Assembly (NCBI GenBank): GCA_028693055.1
Contig: JAQUWD010000045.1
Span: forward strand, 1-33,750
Origin: Eubacteriales bacterium
Lineage (GTDB): Bacteria; Bacillota; Clostridia; Christensenellales; Aristaeellaceae
Direction of reading: 5' to 3'
DNA length: 33,750 bases
The position numbers and the translations under genes are program-made. Below the pieces are notes generated by a model, which was given only the letters and a program-made list of their open reading frames with translations, did not search any database and was not told where the DNA came from. Positions 15,424 through 23,562 of this stretch are shown piece by piece. Position 1 is the stretch's first letter. Every line of letters starts with the position of its first letter.

Positions 15424-18402
15424 ATGAAGAAAAAATTCTTTGCTTTCTTACTGAGTCTGGCGCTTTTGTTGACCGTTTTCGGGCTTGCCGCCGCCGAAGC
15501 AATCACCCTGCCCCAAGTGGGCGATGAAATCAGCGGGTTCGTGGTGAAATCCATCACGCCCATGCAACCGCTGGGCGCGACTGGCGTGCTGTTTGAGCAC
15601 CAAAAAACCGGCGCGCAGCTACTGTACCTAGCCTCGGAGGACACCAACCGTTCCTTCGACATCGCGTTCCGCACGCCTGCGCTGGACAACATGGGCAAGC
15701 CTCATGTGTTTGAGCACATGACTATTTGCGGCTCGCAGAAGTACCCGGATGCGAACATGTTCCTCTCCGTCGTCAATCAGGCGTACAGCACCTTCATCAA
15801 CGCTACCACCTATCACGGCATGACCAGCTACCCGCTCGCCTCCCTGAGCGAGGATCAGCTGCTGGCGCTGATGGATTATTACCTCTCCGGCGTGTTTGAG
15901 CCGCTGGTGTATACCGAGCCGCGCATGGTGCAGCGCGAGGCGTGGCGCTACGAGCTGACGGACGCGGATGCGCCACTCACGCTTGCGGGCACCGTGTACA
16001 GCGAAATGCAGGGCGCGTTGACCGCGAGCCGACAGGCAGATCATAACAACATGCTCTCGCTCTTTCAAGGCGGCAAAACCGCTTACTTGAGCGGCGGTAT
16101 GCCCTCCGACATTCCCTTACTCACACAAGAATCGCTCATCGCGTTCCACGATGCGTACTATCATCCATCCAATGCGCTCATCACGCTGTACGGCAAGATG
16201 GATTACGCCAGCTTCATGACCTTGATCGATCAGCAGTATCTCTCCAAGTACGACCGCAAGGACATCGAAGTGGAAATGGGCCGCGTGGAGCCTTATACCG
16301 AGACGCTTTACGCCACTTATGACGCACCCGTGGAGCAAGGCGCGCAGACCGAGAACGCCTCCTATATTTATTACAGCTTCGGCGCGGACGGCGCTGAGCT
16401 GGAGGATTATCTAAGTCTGAATCTGCTTTCCTCACTGCTGTGGCAGGAGTCCTCTCCCCTCATGCAGGCGCTACGCGAGGCACTGCCGCAGGCCAGCATC
16501 AGTATGGGTGTGAACATCGATCTCCCTGTGCCTACGTTCTCCATCGTCGCCAGCGGCGTGAACGAAAGCGACCGCGACCTGTTTGTGAAAACCGTGGATG
16601 ACAGCCTTGCGCAAATCGCGGGAGACGGCATCAGCCAAACCGATCTGGACGCGCTGCTCTCCGCCGCCAAGCTGGAGCTGCTACTCGTGGGTGAGGATCA
16701 GAATCTGGGTGTGAACGCCAGTCAGGCCATTTCGCTGTTCTGGACCTATTTTGGCCGAACGGATTACTACCCCGCCTTCGAAGCAGCCATTGATAAGGCG
16801 GACACCCAGCAGATGCTGGATACGCTGAACCGCTGGGTGCTCGGCAATACATACCGGGCTGTGGCTGTCACGCGTCCTGCTGCCGGGCTAGCCGAGCAAA
16901 ATGCCGCCAAGCTGGAAGAAGAGCTGGCGCAGGTGAAGGCCGACATGACCGACGAAGAAATCGCCGATCGGGTGCAACAGACGGCAGACTTCGCCGAGTG
17001 GAGCGCCGCTGCGCCCGACGCCGAGCTGATGGCGCAGGTTGTCGTCACCACACCCGATACCCTCCCCGTGGAGCTGGTACACTACGACGTCACGGACGAG
17101 GAACAGGACGGCGTGCGCTACGTCACCTCCGAGGCGCAGGTAACCGGCGTGGGTACACTACGCTTGATGCTGGACGGCTCTACCATTCCCGTGGAGCAGC
17201 TCCAGGATGTGGAGCTATACCTCAACCTGCTTGGCAGCGTGGATACAGACGAGCATAGCAAGGAAGAGCTGAGCAGCCTGATCCTGCGCTACACGAGCGG
17301 CTTTGGCGCCGGATTGAACGCGCAAAATTCCTACGTGGAAGGTGCCACGCCGCTGTACACAGCTATGCTTTCCTGCAACGTGCTGCGCGAGGATGTACCC
17401 GCTGCCGCCGCGTTGCTAAGGGAGCTGATACTGCGCAGCGATTTCACCGATACCGATACCATTCGTCAATACATCGTCCGCGAGAATTCCTACTTTGAGC
17501 AGACACTGGATGAAGACGTACTCAGTGTGCAGCTTTTACGCGCAAGTGCAGCGCTCGACAGCGTTTCCGCCTACAGCGCCCAGCTTTCGGGCTTTGACTT
17601 CTATGAGTATATGACCAGCATGCTCACGCTGGACGACGCAGCGCTCACTGCTCGTCTGGAGGCGGCGCGGGATTTCGTGCTGAGCCGTACGGGCGCGATT
17701 GTCGCCTGTGCCGGAGACAAGGACACCATCGCCGCCATACGCACCGAGCTGGGCGCGCTGCTGGCTGAGCTGCCCGCCACCGAGCGCGAGCCGGTCGATT
17801 ACTCCGTACTGTGCAAGGATATTCAATGGGACGCCGTTACGGTCAACTCCACCGTGCAGATGAACGTCATCGTCGGCGCTTCGGACGGCTTTACCGGCAA
17901 GGACGTCGTACTCACAGCGCTGATGGATGACACCTACCTGCTGCCGCAGCTGCGCAGCGCGTTGGGCGCTTACGGCGCATATTCCTCCCTGGAGCCGTTC
18001 GGTCAGCTTCTGTATTCCTACCGCGATCCCAATCTCGTCGGCACCTTCGAGGTGTTTGAGGCCCTGCCCGAATACCTGCGCACGGCAGACATCACGAAGG
18101 ATATGGTGAATACCTACATCGTGGGCAGCTACACCAGCCTGTCCCGCCCACAGGGCGCGCTCAGCGGTGCAATCACCGCTGTCAATAACTCGTTGATCGG
18201 CCTGACCGAGGAAATCCGCCTGCGCTGGATGGAAGAAGCCCGCCAGACGACCGTGGACGATGTGCGAGCGCTGGCCGACCGCATCCAGAACCTTGTAGAT
18301 AACGGCGTGCGCTCCACCTCCGCCACCGCCTCGACCATCGAAAAGAACAAGGAGCTTTTCACCTCGGTCGTGACCCTGAACACGTCGGCCAACGAGGAAT
18401 AA
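15424..18402 (+). CDS. Exported M16C (presequence protease-like) peptidase
   Basis: A 992-aa two-halved inverzincin. The zinc motif is HVFEHMTICGS (HVFEH, 94-98), followed by KYPDANMF, FINATTYHGMTSYP and the third ligand in TVYSEMQGAL (Glu194), the pattern of PreP/M16C rather than M16A/B. The length fits the family (about 970-1000 aa). M16C enzymes enclose peptides up to some tens of residues. A signal peptide is present (MKKKFFAFLLSLALLLTVFG, then LAAAEA), so this one acts outside the membrane. The ATG at 15424 has AAAGGA 8 nt upstream; an upstream ATG at 15355 falls in the palindrome and gives a non-family extension. A strong terminator follows. Confidence 0.92.
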   Translation: MKKKFFAFLLSLALLLTVFGLAAAEAITLPQVGDEISGFVVKSITPMQPLGATGVLFEHQKTGAQLLYLASEDTNRSFDIAFRTPALDNMGKPHVFEHMTICGSQKYPDANMFLSVVNQAYSTFINATTYHGMTSYPLASLSEDQLLALMDYYLSGVFEPLVYTEPRMVQREAWRYELTDADAPLTLAGTVYSEMQGALTASRQADHNNMLSLFQGGKTAYLSGGMPSDIPLLTQESLIAFHDAYYHPSNALITLYGKMDYASFMTLIDQQYLSKYDRKDIEVEMGRVEPYTETLYATYDAPVEQGAQTENASYIYYSFGADGAELEDYLSLNLLSSLLWQESSPLMQALREALPQASISMGVNIDLPVPTFSIVASGVNESDRDLFVKTVDDSLAQIAGDGISQTDLDALLSAAKLELLLVGEDQNLGVNASQAISLFWTYFGRTDYYPAFEAAIDKADTQQMLDTLNRWVLGNTYRAVAVTRPAAGLAEQNAAKLEEELAQVKADMTDEEIADRVQQTADFAEWSAAAPDAELMAQVVVTTPDTLPVELVHYDVTDEEQDGVRYVTSEAQVTGVGTLRLMLDGSTIPVEQLQDVELYLNLLGSVDTDEHSKEELSSLILRYTSGFGAGLNAQNSYVEGATPLYTAMLSCNVLREDVPAAAALLRELILRSDFTDTDTIRQYIVRENSYFEQTLDEDVLSVQLLRASAALDSVSAYSAQLSGFDFYEYMTSMLTLDDAALTARLEAARDFVLSRTGAIVACAGDKDTIAAIRTELGALLAELPATEREPVDYSVLCKDIQWDAVTVNSTVQMNVIVGASDGFTGKDVVLTALMDDTYLLPQLRSALGAYGAYSSLEPFGQLLYSYRDPNLVGTFEVFEALPEYLRTADITKDMVNTYIVGSYTSLSRPQGALSGAITAVNNSLIGLTEEIRLRWMEEARQTTVDDVRALADRIQNLVDNGVRSTSATASTIEKNKELFTSVVTLNTSANEE

Positions 18403-18420
18403 GCTCACCGCTAATCAATG

Positions 18421-18460
18421 AACAGGCCGAGCGTGCGTAATTTGCTCGGCCTGTTTCTTC
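18421..18460 (+). terminator. Rho-independent terminator after the M16C gene
   Basis: AACAGGCCGAGC (18421-18432) pairs perfectly with GCTCGGCCTGTT (18444-18455) across an 11-nt loop, and TCTTC follows. It closes the rightward peptidase run. Confidence 0.85.
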
Positions 18461-18532
18461 AAATTCGGCTTGCATATGTGCGTTCAAGGACAATACTGAG
18501 ACCATCAAGCTTTCTGGGAAAGGTGGCGTGAA

Positions 18533-19803
18533 ATGAAAAGACACCTTATGATTGTGTTGGCGGTGCTATGCTGCCTCTTGTGCCTTGCCGCTCTGTCCGT
18601 ATATGCGCTTCCCAGGGGAATGCAGACCGTGGATTGGTCTTTGATGACCGAGGGAGATCAGAAAAGCAAGGAGGAAAACTGGACGGTCTATGTGGTACGG
18701 GAGAACCGCAAGGTTTTGCTGGAAGGAAACAATGGGCGCTATGCGGGCTGTAACCCAGGCGAGACCTTTTACTACGCGCGCATATGGGACGCGCAGATCG
18801 CCCAGCCCATTCTACGCATTCACGCTGTCATGGCCTCCGTCGCCGTCTGGCTGGACGATGACCTTGTATATACAGACATGCCATTGCCAGAGAACCTCGA
18901 GGATAGGTTTGTCCTTCCCATGCTGACGACAGATCGCGCGGGTGCTGTGGAGATTCCTCTGTATGGCGAGGTATACGGTCATACGCTAACCATTGCACAA
19001 GCCTCGCCGCTAGAGAGCGAAACCGGCTATGCGTATGTGTATCCCTGTGACGTTGAGGTCAATTGCACATACGGCTACGAACGCGGACTCATTGCGCAGG
19101 CGAATCGCACGGGCTTGATGGAGCTAACGCTGTGCGGCATTGCCGTGCTGCTTTGCTATCTGAGCTGCAAGCACGGCGAGAGCGCATTCCTTCTACTGGC
19201 GCTGCTGGCATGTTTGCGGCTTTTGGGCGTGATCGCTGGCACAGATTTCTTCTATCAATATACGGCGCTTTGGGGCATGGATTTCGGCGTGTTTGCTAGT
19301 CGCCTATCCTTTAGCGTGATGCTGGGCTTCTTAACTTTTAAATGTGACCGAGCCCGTTCTCTTATGGGTGCAATGGCGGCGCTGCATGGGTTGTCTGCCA
19401 TCGCTGCGCTGATCATTCAAGCCATCGGGCTAACCAATAATACTTTTGTATTCATCAGCTTTCTGCCTGATCGCCTGACCCTTGTTTTCTGGGTCAGTGC
19501 CGTTGCGCTTGCGGCGGTGCAGGCGCATCGGCACAGCCCGGTCTGCTTCGCTTGGATATGCGCTCAAAGAACGGTCTGTTCGTGTTTACCTGTGAAAACA
19601 CCATGCCCAAGGTGCAAGCCTCTGCAAAGCATACGGACTCAAGTGTCCACGGCTATGGCCTGCGCATTATCGAACGAATATTAGAGCCCTATGGGCGCTT
19701 GATGACCACGCAGGTGAAGGACGTTATCTATTCCATCACCATTGCACTGCCGTTGGGCTTCTTGGAAAGCGGCGCTTCACAGCCACTCGACTCACCGCAA
19801 TGA
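18533..19803 (+). pseudogene. GHKL sensor kinase pseudogene (internal deletion, frame change)
   Basis: The first frame encodes a signal anchor (MKRHLMIVLAVLCCLLCLAA), an extracellular beta-rich domain to about residue 185 and then several membrane segments (LMELTLCGIAVLLCYLS to FWVSAVALAAVQAHR), like 7TMR-DISM-type kinases. Around 19510-19550 this frame loses sense. A second frame then reads LDMRSKNGLFVFTCEN and VHGYGLRIIERILEPYG (glycine box of the GHKL ATPase) to a TGA at 19801. The linker, the phospho-His segment and the N-box are missing, so well over 100 residues were lost and the reading frame was broken. AAAGGTGG is 6 nt before the ATG. It is tail-to-tail with a damaged LytTR regulator, 8 bp apart. 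Confidence 0.85.
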
Positions 19804-19811
19804 TAGGGCTA

Positions 19812-20537
19812 TCAGGCGTCGTGGAGATAGTTCAAAAAACGCTCTCGCAGATCAGCAAGCCGATACCGGCTCACAGGGATATGCTGGCCATTCTCAAGAA
19901 CAGCATCGGAGCGCACAAGGGTGGAAATCGCATCCAAGCTCACAATATAACCTTGATGGCACCGAAAAAAACGCTGCTTTGGTAGCTCCTGCTCGATGTC
20001 ACTGATCTTCAGGCGCGTAGGCAATACAGTCCCATCACGAAGAAAAAATTGTACGCCACGACGTAGCATTTCGACATAGCGGATTTGACAAACCTCCAGA
20101 CGCGAAAGCCCATCTACGGTTTGAATAACAATCGTTTGCGCCTGCTGCTTTTGGATGGCTGCTTTCAATGCTTCCAGCAGGCGTTCCTCTTCTACAGGCT
20201 TTGCCAAGAAGCGCAGAGCCTCCAGCTCATAACCATACAGCGCGCAGTCTCTGTTGCTGGATACAAAGATCACGGGAATCTGCACCGCATCCTTGCGCAG
20301 CTCACGCGCCAGTGTCATGCCGTCCAATCGATCCAGCATTACGTCCAGCAGCAGGATGGAGGGCTTTTTGCCGCTGCGAATATCCTTTAGCAACGCTTCC
20401 CCGCTTTCATAGCACAGAACGTCGCATTCAAAGCATAACTGGCGTAAGGCAGACTGAACCTGCGGCAAAAACGCGCTTAGAAAGCGCTACTCGTCATCGC
20501 ATAACGCGACAATGCTTTTCTCTGGCTGCATCATCAT
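19812..20537 (-). pseudogene. LytTR response regulator with in-frame TAG
   Basis: The frame reads MMMQPEKSIVALCDDE, TAG (20489-20487), then RFLSAFLPQVQSALRQL and onwards without another stop for about 225 codons. The receiver is otherwise well preserved (phospho-Asp in ILLLDVMLDRLDGM, Lys in FLAKPVEE), as is the LytTR domain (IRYVEMLRRGVQFFLRDG, FFRCHQGYIVSLDAI). The stop falls immediately after the acidic pocket, so no receiver can form without read-through. Three ATGs in tandem (20537, 20534, 20531) follow GAGGGAAAGGA; the third has the best spacing. A TTG at 20468 could restart translation but has no ribosome site. Its presumed partner kinase next door is also broken. Confidence 0.85.
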
Positions 20538-20758
20538 AGTCCTTTCCCTCCAAGACCGATGGCATATGGTTTCAGCTTTGTATCTATTATTATGCCACAT
20601 ATTTCTCGACTGAACAAGAACACATTCCTCCGCCCGGCTTCATTGCGCCTTGCCAATCCAACCGGCACGCGCAGACATGGCACGACCCGGCAGCGCGGTT
20701 GATCGCAGGGCAGAAGCTCAAGATGCTCCGGACGTAGAACATTAAGGAGCCTTTCCAT
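20534..20758 (-). CDS. Doubtful 74-codon frame coupled to the radical SAM gene
   Basis: The ATG at 20758 shares one base with the TAA of the radical SAM gene (TAATG), and the frame runs to a TGA among the tandem ATGs of the regulator. The product (MERLLNVLRPEHLELL at its start) is rich in Arg, Cys and Pro. I recognise no domain, and its second half lies over the promoter of the regulator. It may be a small coupled protein or simply spacer. Confidence 0.2.
   Translation of the reverse strand: MERLLNVLRPEHLELLPCDQPRCRVVPCLRVPVGLARRNEAGRRNVFLFSREICGIIIDTKLKPYAIGLGGKGL
20589..20617 (-). promoter_or_regulatory. Candidate promoter of the damaged LytTR regulator
   Basis: On the leftward strand TTGTTC (20617-20612) and CATAAT (20594-20589) are 17 bp apart, with TGG directly before the -10 making it an extended -10. 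The leader to the tandem ATGs would be about 45 nt. Confidence 0.4.
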
Positions 20759-21621
20759 TAAAACATGCTCATTTGCTCTGTTTTGCTCTCATAGCGTTGT
20801 AAATAAGCGAATACCTCTTGAGGATGGTATAGCATGCCATGCTCCTTGCAAACGGCAATCACGAGAGCCATCAGCCTTCCATTATTCGGGCTGTCACACA
20901 GATACGCGTTGCCAAAGGTCTCAACATAGCGCTGCTTCATGCCGGGAAACAGCTGATCCAGCTTGCTATAGAAATATTCTCGGTCTCCTTCCCGCAGCGT
21001 CACCCCGATGCCAAAGCACATAACGCCCTTTGCCTGCACCTCTACGCAAGCGTCCAAGAGGGCGCGTAGGTTTTGCTCCGTATCGTTGATAAAGGGCAAA
21101 AACGGGCTTAACCAGACGACTGTAGGTATGCCTTCATCGCGCATGATTTTCAGCGTTTCGATCCGTTCCTTGGTCGTGGACACATTCGGCTCAAGCTTGC
21201 GGCAAAGCGTTTCATCGGCGGTTGTCAAGGTCATCTGCACCACGCATTTGCTTTGTGCATTGATTTGTTTGAGCACATCCAAATCTCGTAGAATATCAGC
21301 AGATTTGGTTAAAACAGAAACGCCGCAGCCATACTTTCGAATCAGCTGTAGACATTGCCTTGTGAGCTTTAGTTCCCTCTCCAAGGGTAAATAGGGATCG
21401 CACATAGCCCCGGTTCCGATCATGCAAGGCTTTCTTTTGCGCCGAAGCTCTTGCTCTAAGATACGAACGGCGTCGCGCTTGACTTCGATATCCTCAAAAT
21501 CATGCTTCATTTGGTAGCAGACGCTGCGACTGTCGCAGTAGATACAGCCATGAAGGCAGCCGCGGTATAGATTCATGCCGTTCTGGGGAGATAGGATGGT
21601 TTTATAATCAGCATAATGCAT
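20758..21621 (-). CDS. SPL-type radical SAM protein
   Basis: A 287-aa protein with the radical SAM cluster motif CLHGCIYC (Cys22, Cys26, Cys29) preceded by SPQNGMNLYRG, the signature of the SPL/Rv2578c-like group related to spore photoproduct lyase. Further matches are IGTGAMCDPYLPLE (near 62-75), SVLTKS (near 99) and PTVVWLSPFLPFINDT. It should bind a [4Fe-4S] cluster and cleave S-adenosylmethionine to a 5'-deoxyadenosyl radical; the substrate is not known for this subgroup. True SPL is longer (about 340 aa), so a DNA-repair role is not claimed. GGAAAGG is 9 nt before the ATG. Confidence 0.88.
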   Translation of the reverse strand: MHYADYKTILSPQNGMNLYRGCLHGCIYCDSRSVCYQMKHDFEDIEVKRDAVRILEQELRRKRKPCMIGTGAMCDPYLPLERELKLTRQCLQLIRKYGCGVSVLTKSADILRDLDVLKQINAQSKCVVQMTLTTADETLCRKLEPNVSTTKERIETLKIMRDEGIPTVVWLSPFLPFINDTEQNLRALLDACVEVQAKGVMCFGIGVTLREGDREYFYSKLDQLFPGMKQRYVETFGNAYLCDSPNNGRLMALVIAVCKEHGMLYHPQEVFAYLQRYESKTEQMSMF

Positions 21622-21643
21622 AGCGCAGCACCTTTCCCCAATC

Positions 21644-21671
21644 GTTATAAAAAGGAAAGCACCCGTACCAA
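21644..21671 (-). promoter_or_regulatory. Candidate promoter of the radical SAM gene inside the hup terminator
   Basis: Leftward TTGGTA (21671-21666) and TATAAC (21649-21644) are 16 bp apart. The -35 lies in the loop and second arm of the hup terminator hairpin, so one sequence would serve both as terminator and promoter. Confidence 0.35.
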
Positions 21672-21685
21672 AAGGTACGGGTGCT
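21651..21685 (-). terminator. Rho-independent terminator of hup
   Basis: AGCACCCGTACC pairs perfectly with GGTACGGGTGCT around a 4-nt loop (21658-21685). On the leftward transcript the stem is followed by TTTCCTTTTT. This is a textbook terminator for the highly expressed hup gene. Confidence 0.9.
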
Positions 21686-21723
21686 CAAGCCGCCATCGGT
21701 GACAGCGGTCAGAAGAAGGAACC

Positions 21724-21999
21724 TTACTTGTTTACGCTGTCCTTCAGAGCCTTGCCGGCCTTGAATACAGGAGCCTTGGAAGCGTCGATTTTGATCTGCT
21801 CGCCAGTGCGGGGGTTGCGGGCCATACGAGCGGGACGGCTGCGGACTTCGAAAGAACCGAAACCAACAATCTGTACCTTCTCATCGGCAACCAGCGCCTC
21901 GGTGATCACATCGGTCACAGCGGCCAGAGCCTTGTCAGCGTCCTTCTTAGTAAAACCGGTCTTCTTAACGATGGCAGCAGTCAATTCAGCTTTGTTCAT
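21724..21999 (-). CDS. hup: DNA-binding protein HU
   Basis: A 91-aa histone-like protein with the full HU pattern: MNKAELTAAIVKKTGF, then VQIVGFGSFEVRSRPARMARNPRTGEQIKI (the DNA-gripping arms) and AFKAGKALKDSVNK at the end. It bends and compacts DNA as a dimer. The frame extends nine codons further upstream, but the ATG at 21999 has AAGGAGG 8 nt before it and gives the exact family start. It lies downstream of mazG with about 90 bp between, containing its own extended -10, and ends in a strong terminator. Confidence 0.97.
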   Translation of the reverse strand: MNKAELTAAIVKKTGFTKKDADKALAAVTDVITEALVADEKVQIVGFGSFEVRSRPARMARNPRTGEQIKIDASKAPVFKAGKALKDSVNK

Positions 22000-22022
22000 A
22001 ATGTGTTCCTCCTTTTGTTTTA

Positions 22023-22056
22023 CCATGCATAAGCATGGGGCTTTTTGATCTTACCA
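22023..22056 (-). promoter_or_regulatory. hup promoter (-10) and leader hairpin
   Basis: Leftward TGG-TAAGAT (22056-22048) is an extended -10 for hup; the -35 position is poor. Directly downstream, in the leader, CCATGC-ATAA-GCATGG (22023-22038) forms a small perfect hairpin just before the ribosome site. Confidence 0.4.
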
Positions 22057-22073
22057 CAGAAAGCTCAGCAATA

Positions 22074-22096
22074 TTGAGTTTCGGGCTGAAACTCAA
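22074..22096. repeat. Inverted repeat over the mazG stop, upstream of hup
   Basis: TTGAGTTTC and GAAACTCAA form a perfect 9-bp stem with a 5-nt loop. It covers the mazG TGA (22095-22093) and lies just upstream of the hup promoter, so it may be a weak mazG terminator or an operator. No T-run follows. Confidence 0.55.
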
Positions 22097-23538
22097 CGTG
22101 CATCACGCTTTCCTGCCTCCCAGTATACATCCATTTCTGATAAAGTCAAGTCCCCCAAGCATTTTCCCGCTTCGTTAATAGATTTTTCCATTTTTTTGAA
22201 ACGGGTAATGAATTTTTCTATAGCGCCAAATAAAGCAATATCGCCATTCTTTTCGCATAGACGGCAAACATTGACCGCCGCAAAGAAAAGATCGCCCAGC
22301 TCCTCTTCCGTATCCCAGTTTTTCTCGAGGCATTCCTTTACTTCGTCCGCCTCTTCATAGACCTTGGATAGAGCGTCTGCCGGACTGGCAAAATCAAAAC
22401 CGACCTTGGCAGCCTTGTGCTGCACCTTTGCAGCCCGCATTAAGGGAGAAAGCCCGGTGGACACATCCTCCATCGCCTGGGCGGTGGAGGTAATGCCCCG
22501 CTGCTTGCGCTTGATCGCCTCCCAGTTTTCCAGCACCTTCTCAGAGGTATCCGCCTGCACCGTGCCAAAAATATGAGGGTGACGTTCAATCATTTTCTGA
22601 CAAATGGCTGTGGTAACATCTAGAATGTCAAAATCACCATGCTGACGGGCGATTTCCGCATGGAAAACCACCTGTAGCAGCACATCGCCCAGCTCGTCAT
22701 ACATGTGGTCCACGTCCCCGTCGCGCACCGCTTGGATATACTCATAGCTTTCCTCTAAAAGGTTGGTGAGCAGGCTTTCATAGGTCTGCTCCTTATCCCA
22801 GGGGCAGCCGTCCGGGGCCCTGAGGCGGTTCATCACATGAACTAAATCGTCCATATCAAAGCGGGTGCGAGCCGTAAGCGGTGCGGCGGGGACATACACA
22901 GCCGTCAAATGATCATACTGCTTCTGTCGATCCAGCTCCAGAAGTGAAATCTCTGCACAGCTGAGAACCCCGGTTTTCTCATCGCCGGTAATCAGCTGAA
23001 TCGTCATTTCCTCCGGCATCAAGGTCATCAGCTTTAGCTTGCAGTCGCTGGCGCATTCGCGGCTGTGCAGCTCGCACAAAAGCAGCGGTTCTTCGGGGGA
23101 GACGCGCGCCTCTACATATTCAGCCGCCGCAAAAACCCGCACATCCGCATTCCTGCGCCCCGCCATGGCAAGGCACTGATCTGCAACGCCGACGCCCGGC
23201 AGCACAACGATCTTCGCTTCTCGCGGCTTTAACCGCTGCAAGGTAAAAATGCTGCTGTCAAAGGCGGGATCGCTGACCCCATAGCAAAAGGAGCCTTCCT
23301 TCAGCTCGGTTAGCAGCGTTACCGCAGCCGCTTGGTTAAATGCGTCGAAATCTTCGCATTTTTCATAGAGCTGATCCAAAGAAACAAAGGAAATGCCCTC
23401 GCTGCGTAAAAAGGCGCTGATGGGATGCCGCTCCGTGCGCAGAATAACCTTTCTAGCCTGCTTTAAAACCCGCTCCGTCTCTCTGGTCAGGTAGCGCTCA
23501 TCGCCTGTACCCAGCGTAACAACCGTAATTTCCGCCAT
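22093..23538 (-). CDS. mazG: YabN-type MazG nucleotide pyrophosphohydrolase
   Basis: A 481-aa fusion. Residues 1-220 are a tetrapyrrole (corrin/porphyrin) methylase-like domain (ITVVTLGTGDERYLT, VVLPGVGVADQCLAMAG). From about 225 comes a MazG domain (RLRAPDGCPWDKEQTYESL, the metal-binding LLEESYE and DELGDVLLQVVFHAEIA), with a second, weaker MazG half (EEADEVKECLEKNWDTEEELGDLFFAAVN). This is the YabN architecture of Firmicutes. MazG hydrolyses NTPs to NMP and PPi and is linked to clearing aberrant nucleotides; the methylase half has no established substrate. AAAGGA lies 10 nt upstream. It follows the SpoVB-like gene by 24 nt. Confidence 0.93.
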   Translation of the reverse strand: MAEITVVTLGTGDERYLTRETERVLKQARKVILRTERHPISAFLRSEGISFVSLDQLYEKCEDFDAFNQAAAVTLLTELKEGSFCYGVSDPAFDSSIFTLQRLKPREAKIVVLPGVGVADQCLAMAGRRNADVRVFAAAEYVEARVSPEEPLLLCELHSRECASDCKLKLMTLMPEEMTIQLITGDEKTGVLSCAEISLLELDRQKQYDHLTAVYVPAAPLTARTRFDMDDLVHVMNRLRAPDGCPWDKEQTYESLLTNLLEESYEYIQAVRDGDVDHMYDELGDVLLQVVFHAEIARQHGDFDILDVTTAICQKMIERHPHIFGTVQADTSEKVLENWEAIKRKQRGITSTAQAMEDVSTGLSPLMRAAKVQHKAAKVGFDFASPADALSKVYEEADEVKECLEKNWDTEEELGDLFFAAVNVCRLCEKNGDIALFGAIEKFITRFKKMEKSINEAGKCLGDLTLSEMDVYWEAGKRDAR

Positions 23539-23562
23539 TCTCGTTCCATCCTTTCGTAAGCC

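Noticed and set aside
17536-18408. Long leftward open frame (290 codons) opposite the M16C gene
   Set aside because: It is antisense to a clear peptidase gene, is rich in Gly, Arg, His and Val as expected from the complementary codon bias, and has no ribosome site or recognisable motif.
20487-20489. Recoding of TAG as a sense codon
   Set aside because: Other genes here (for example the SH3 gene at 28-30) end in TAG, and the partner kinase is independently broken, so a nonsense mutation is simpler.
28-20537. Peptidase island as a prophage or transposon
   Set aside because: No integrase, transposase, flanking repeats or tRNA attachment site is visible, and codon use looks similar to the rest of the window.
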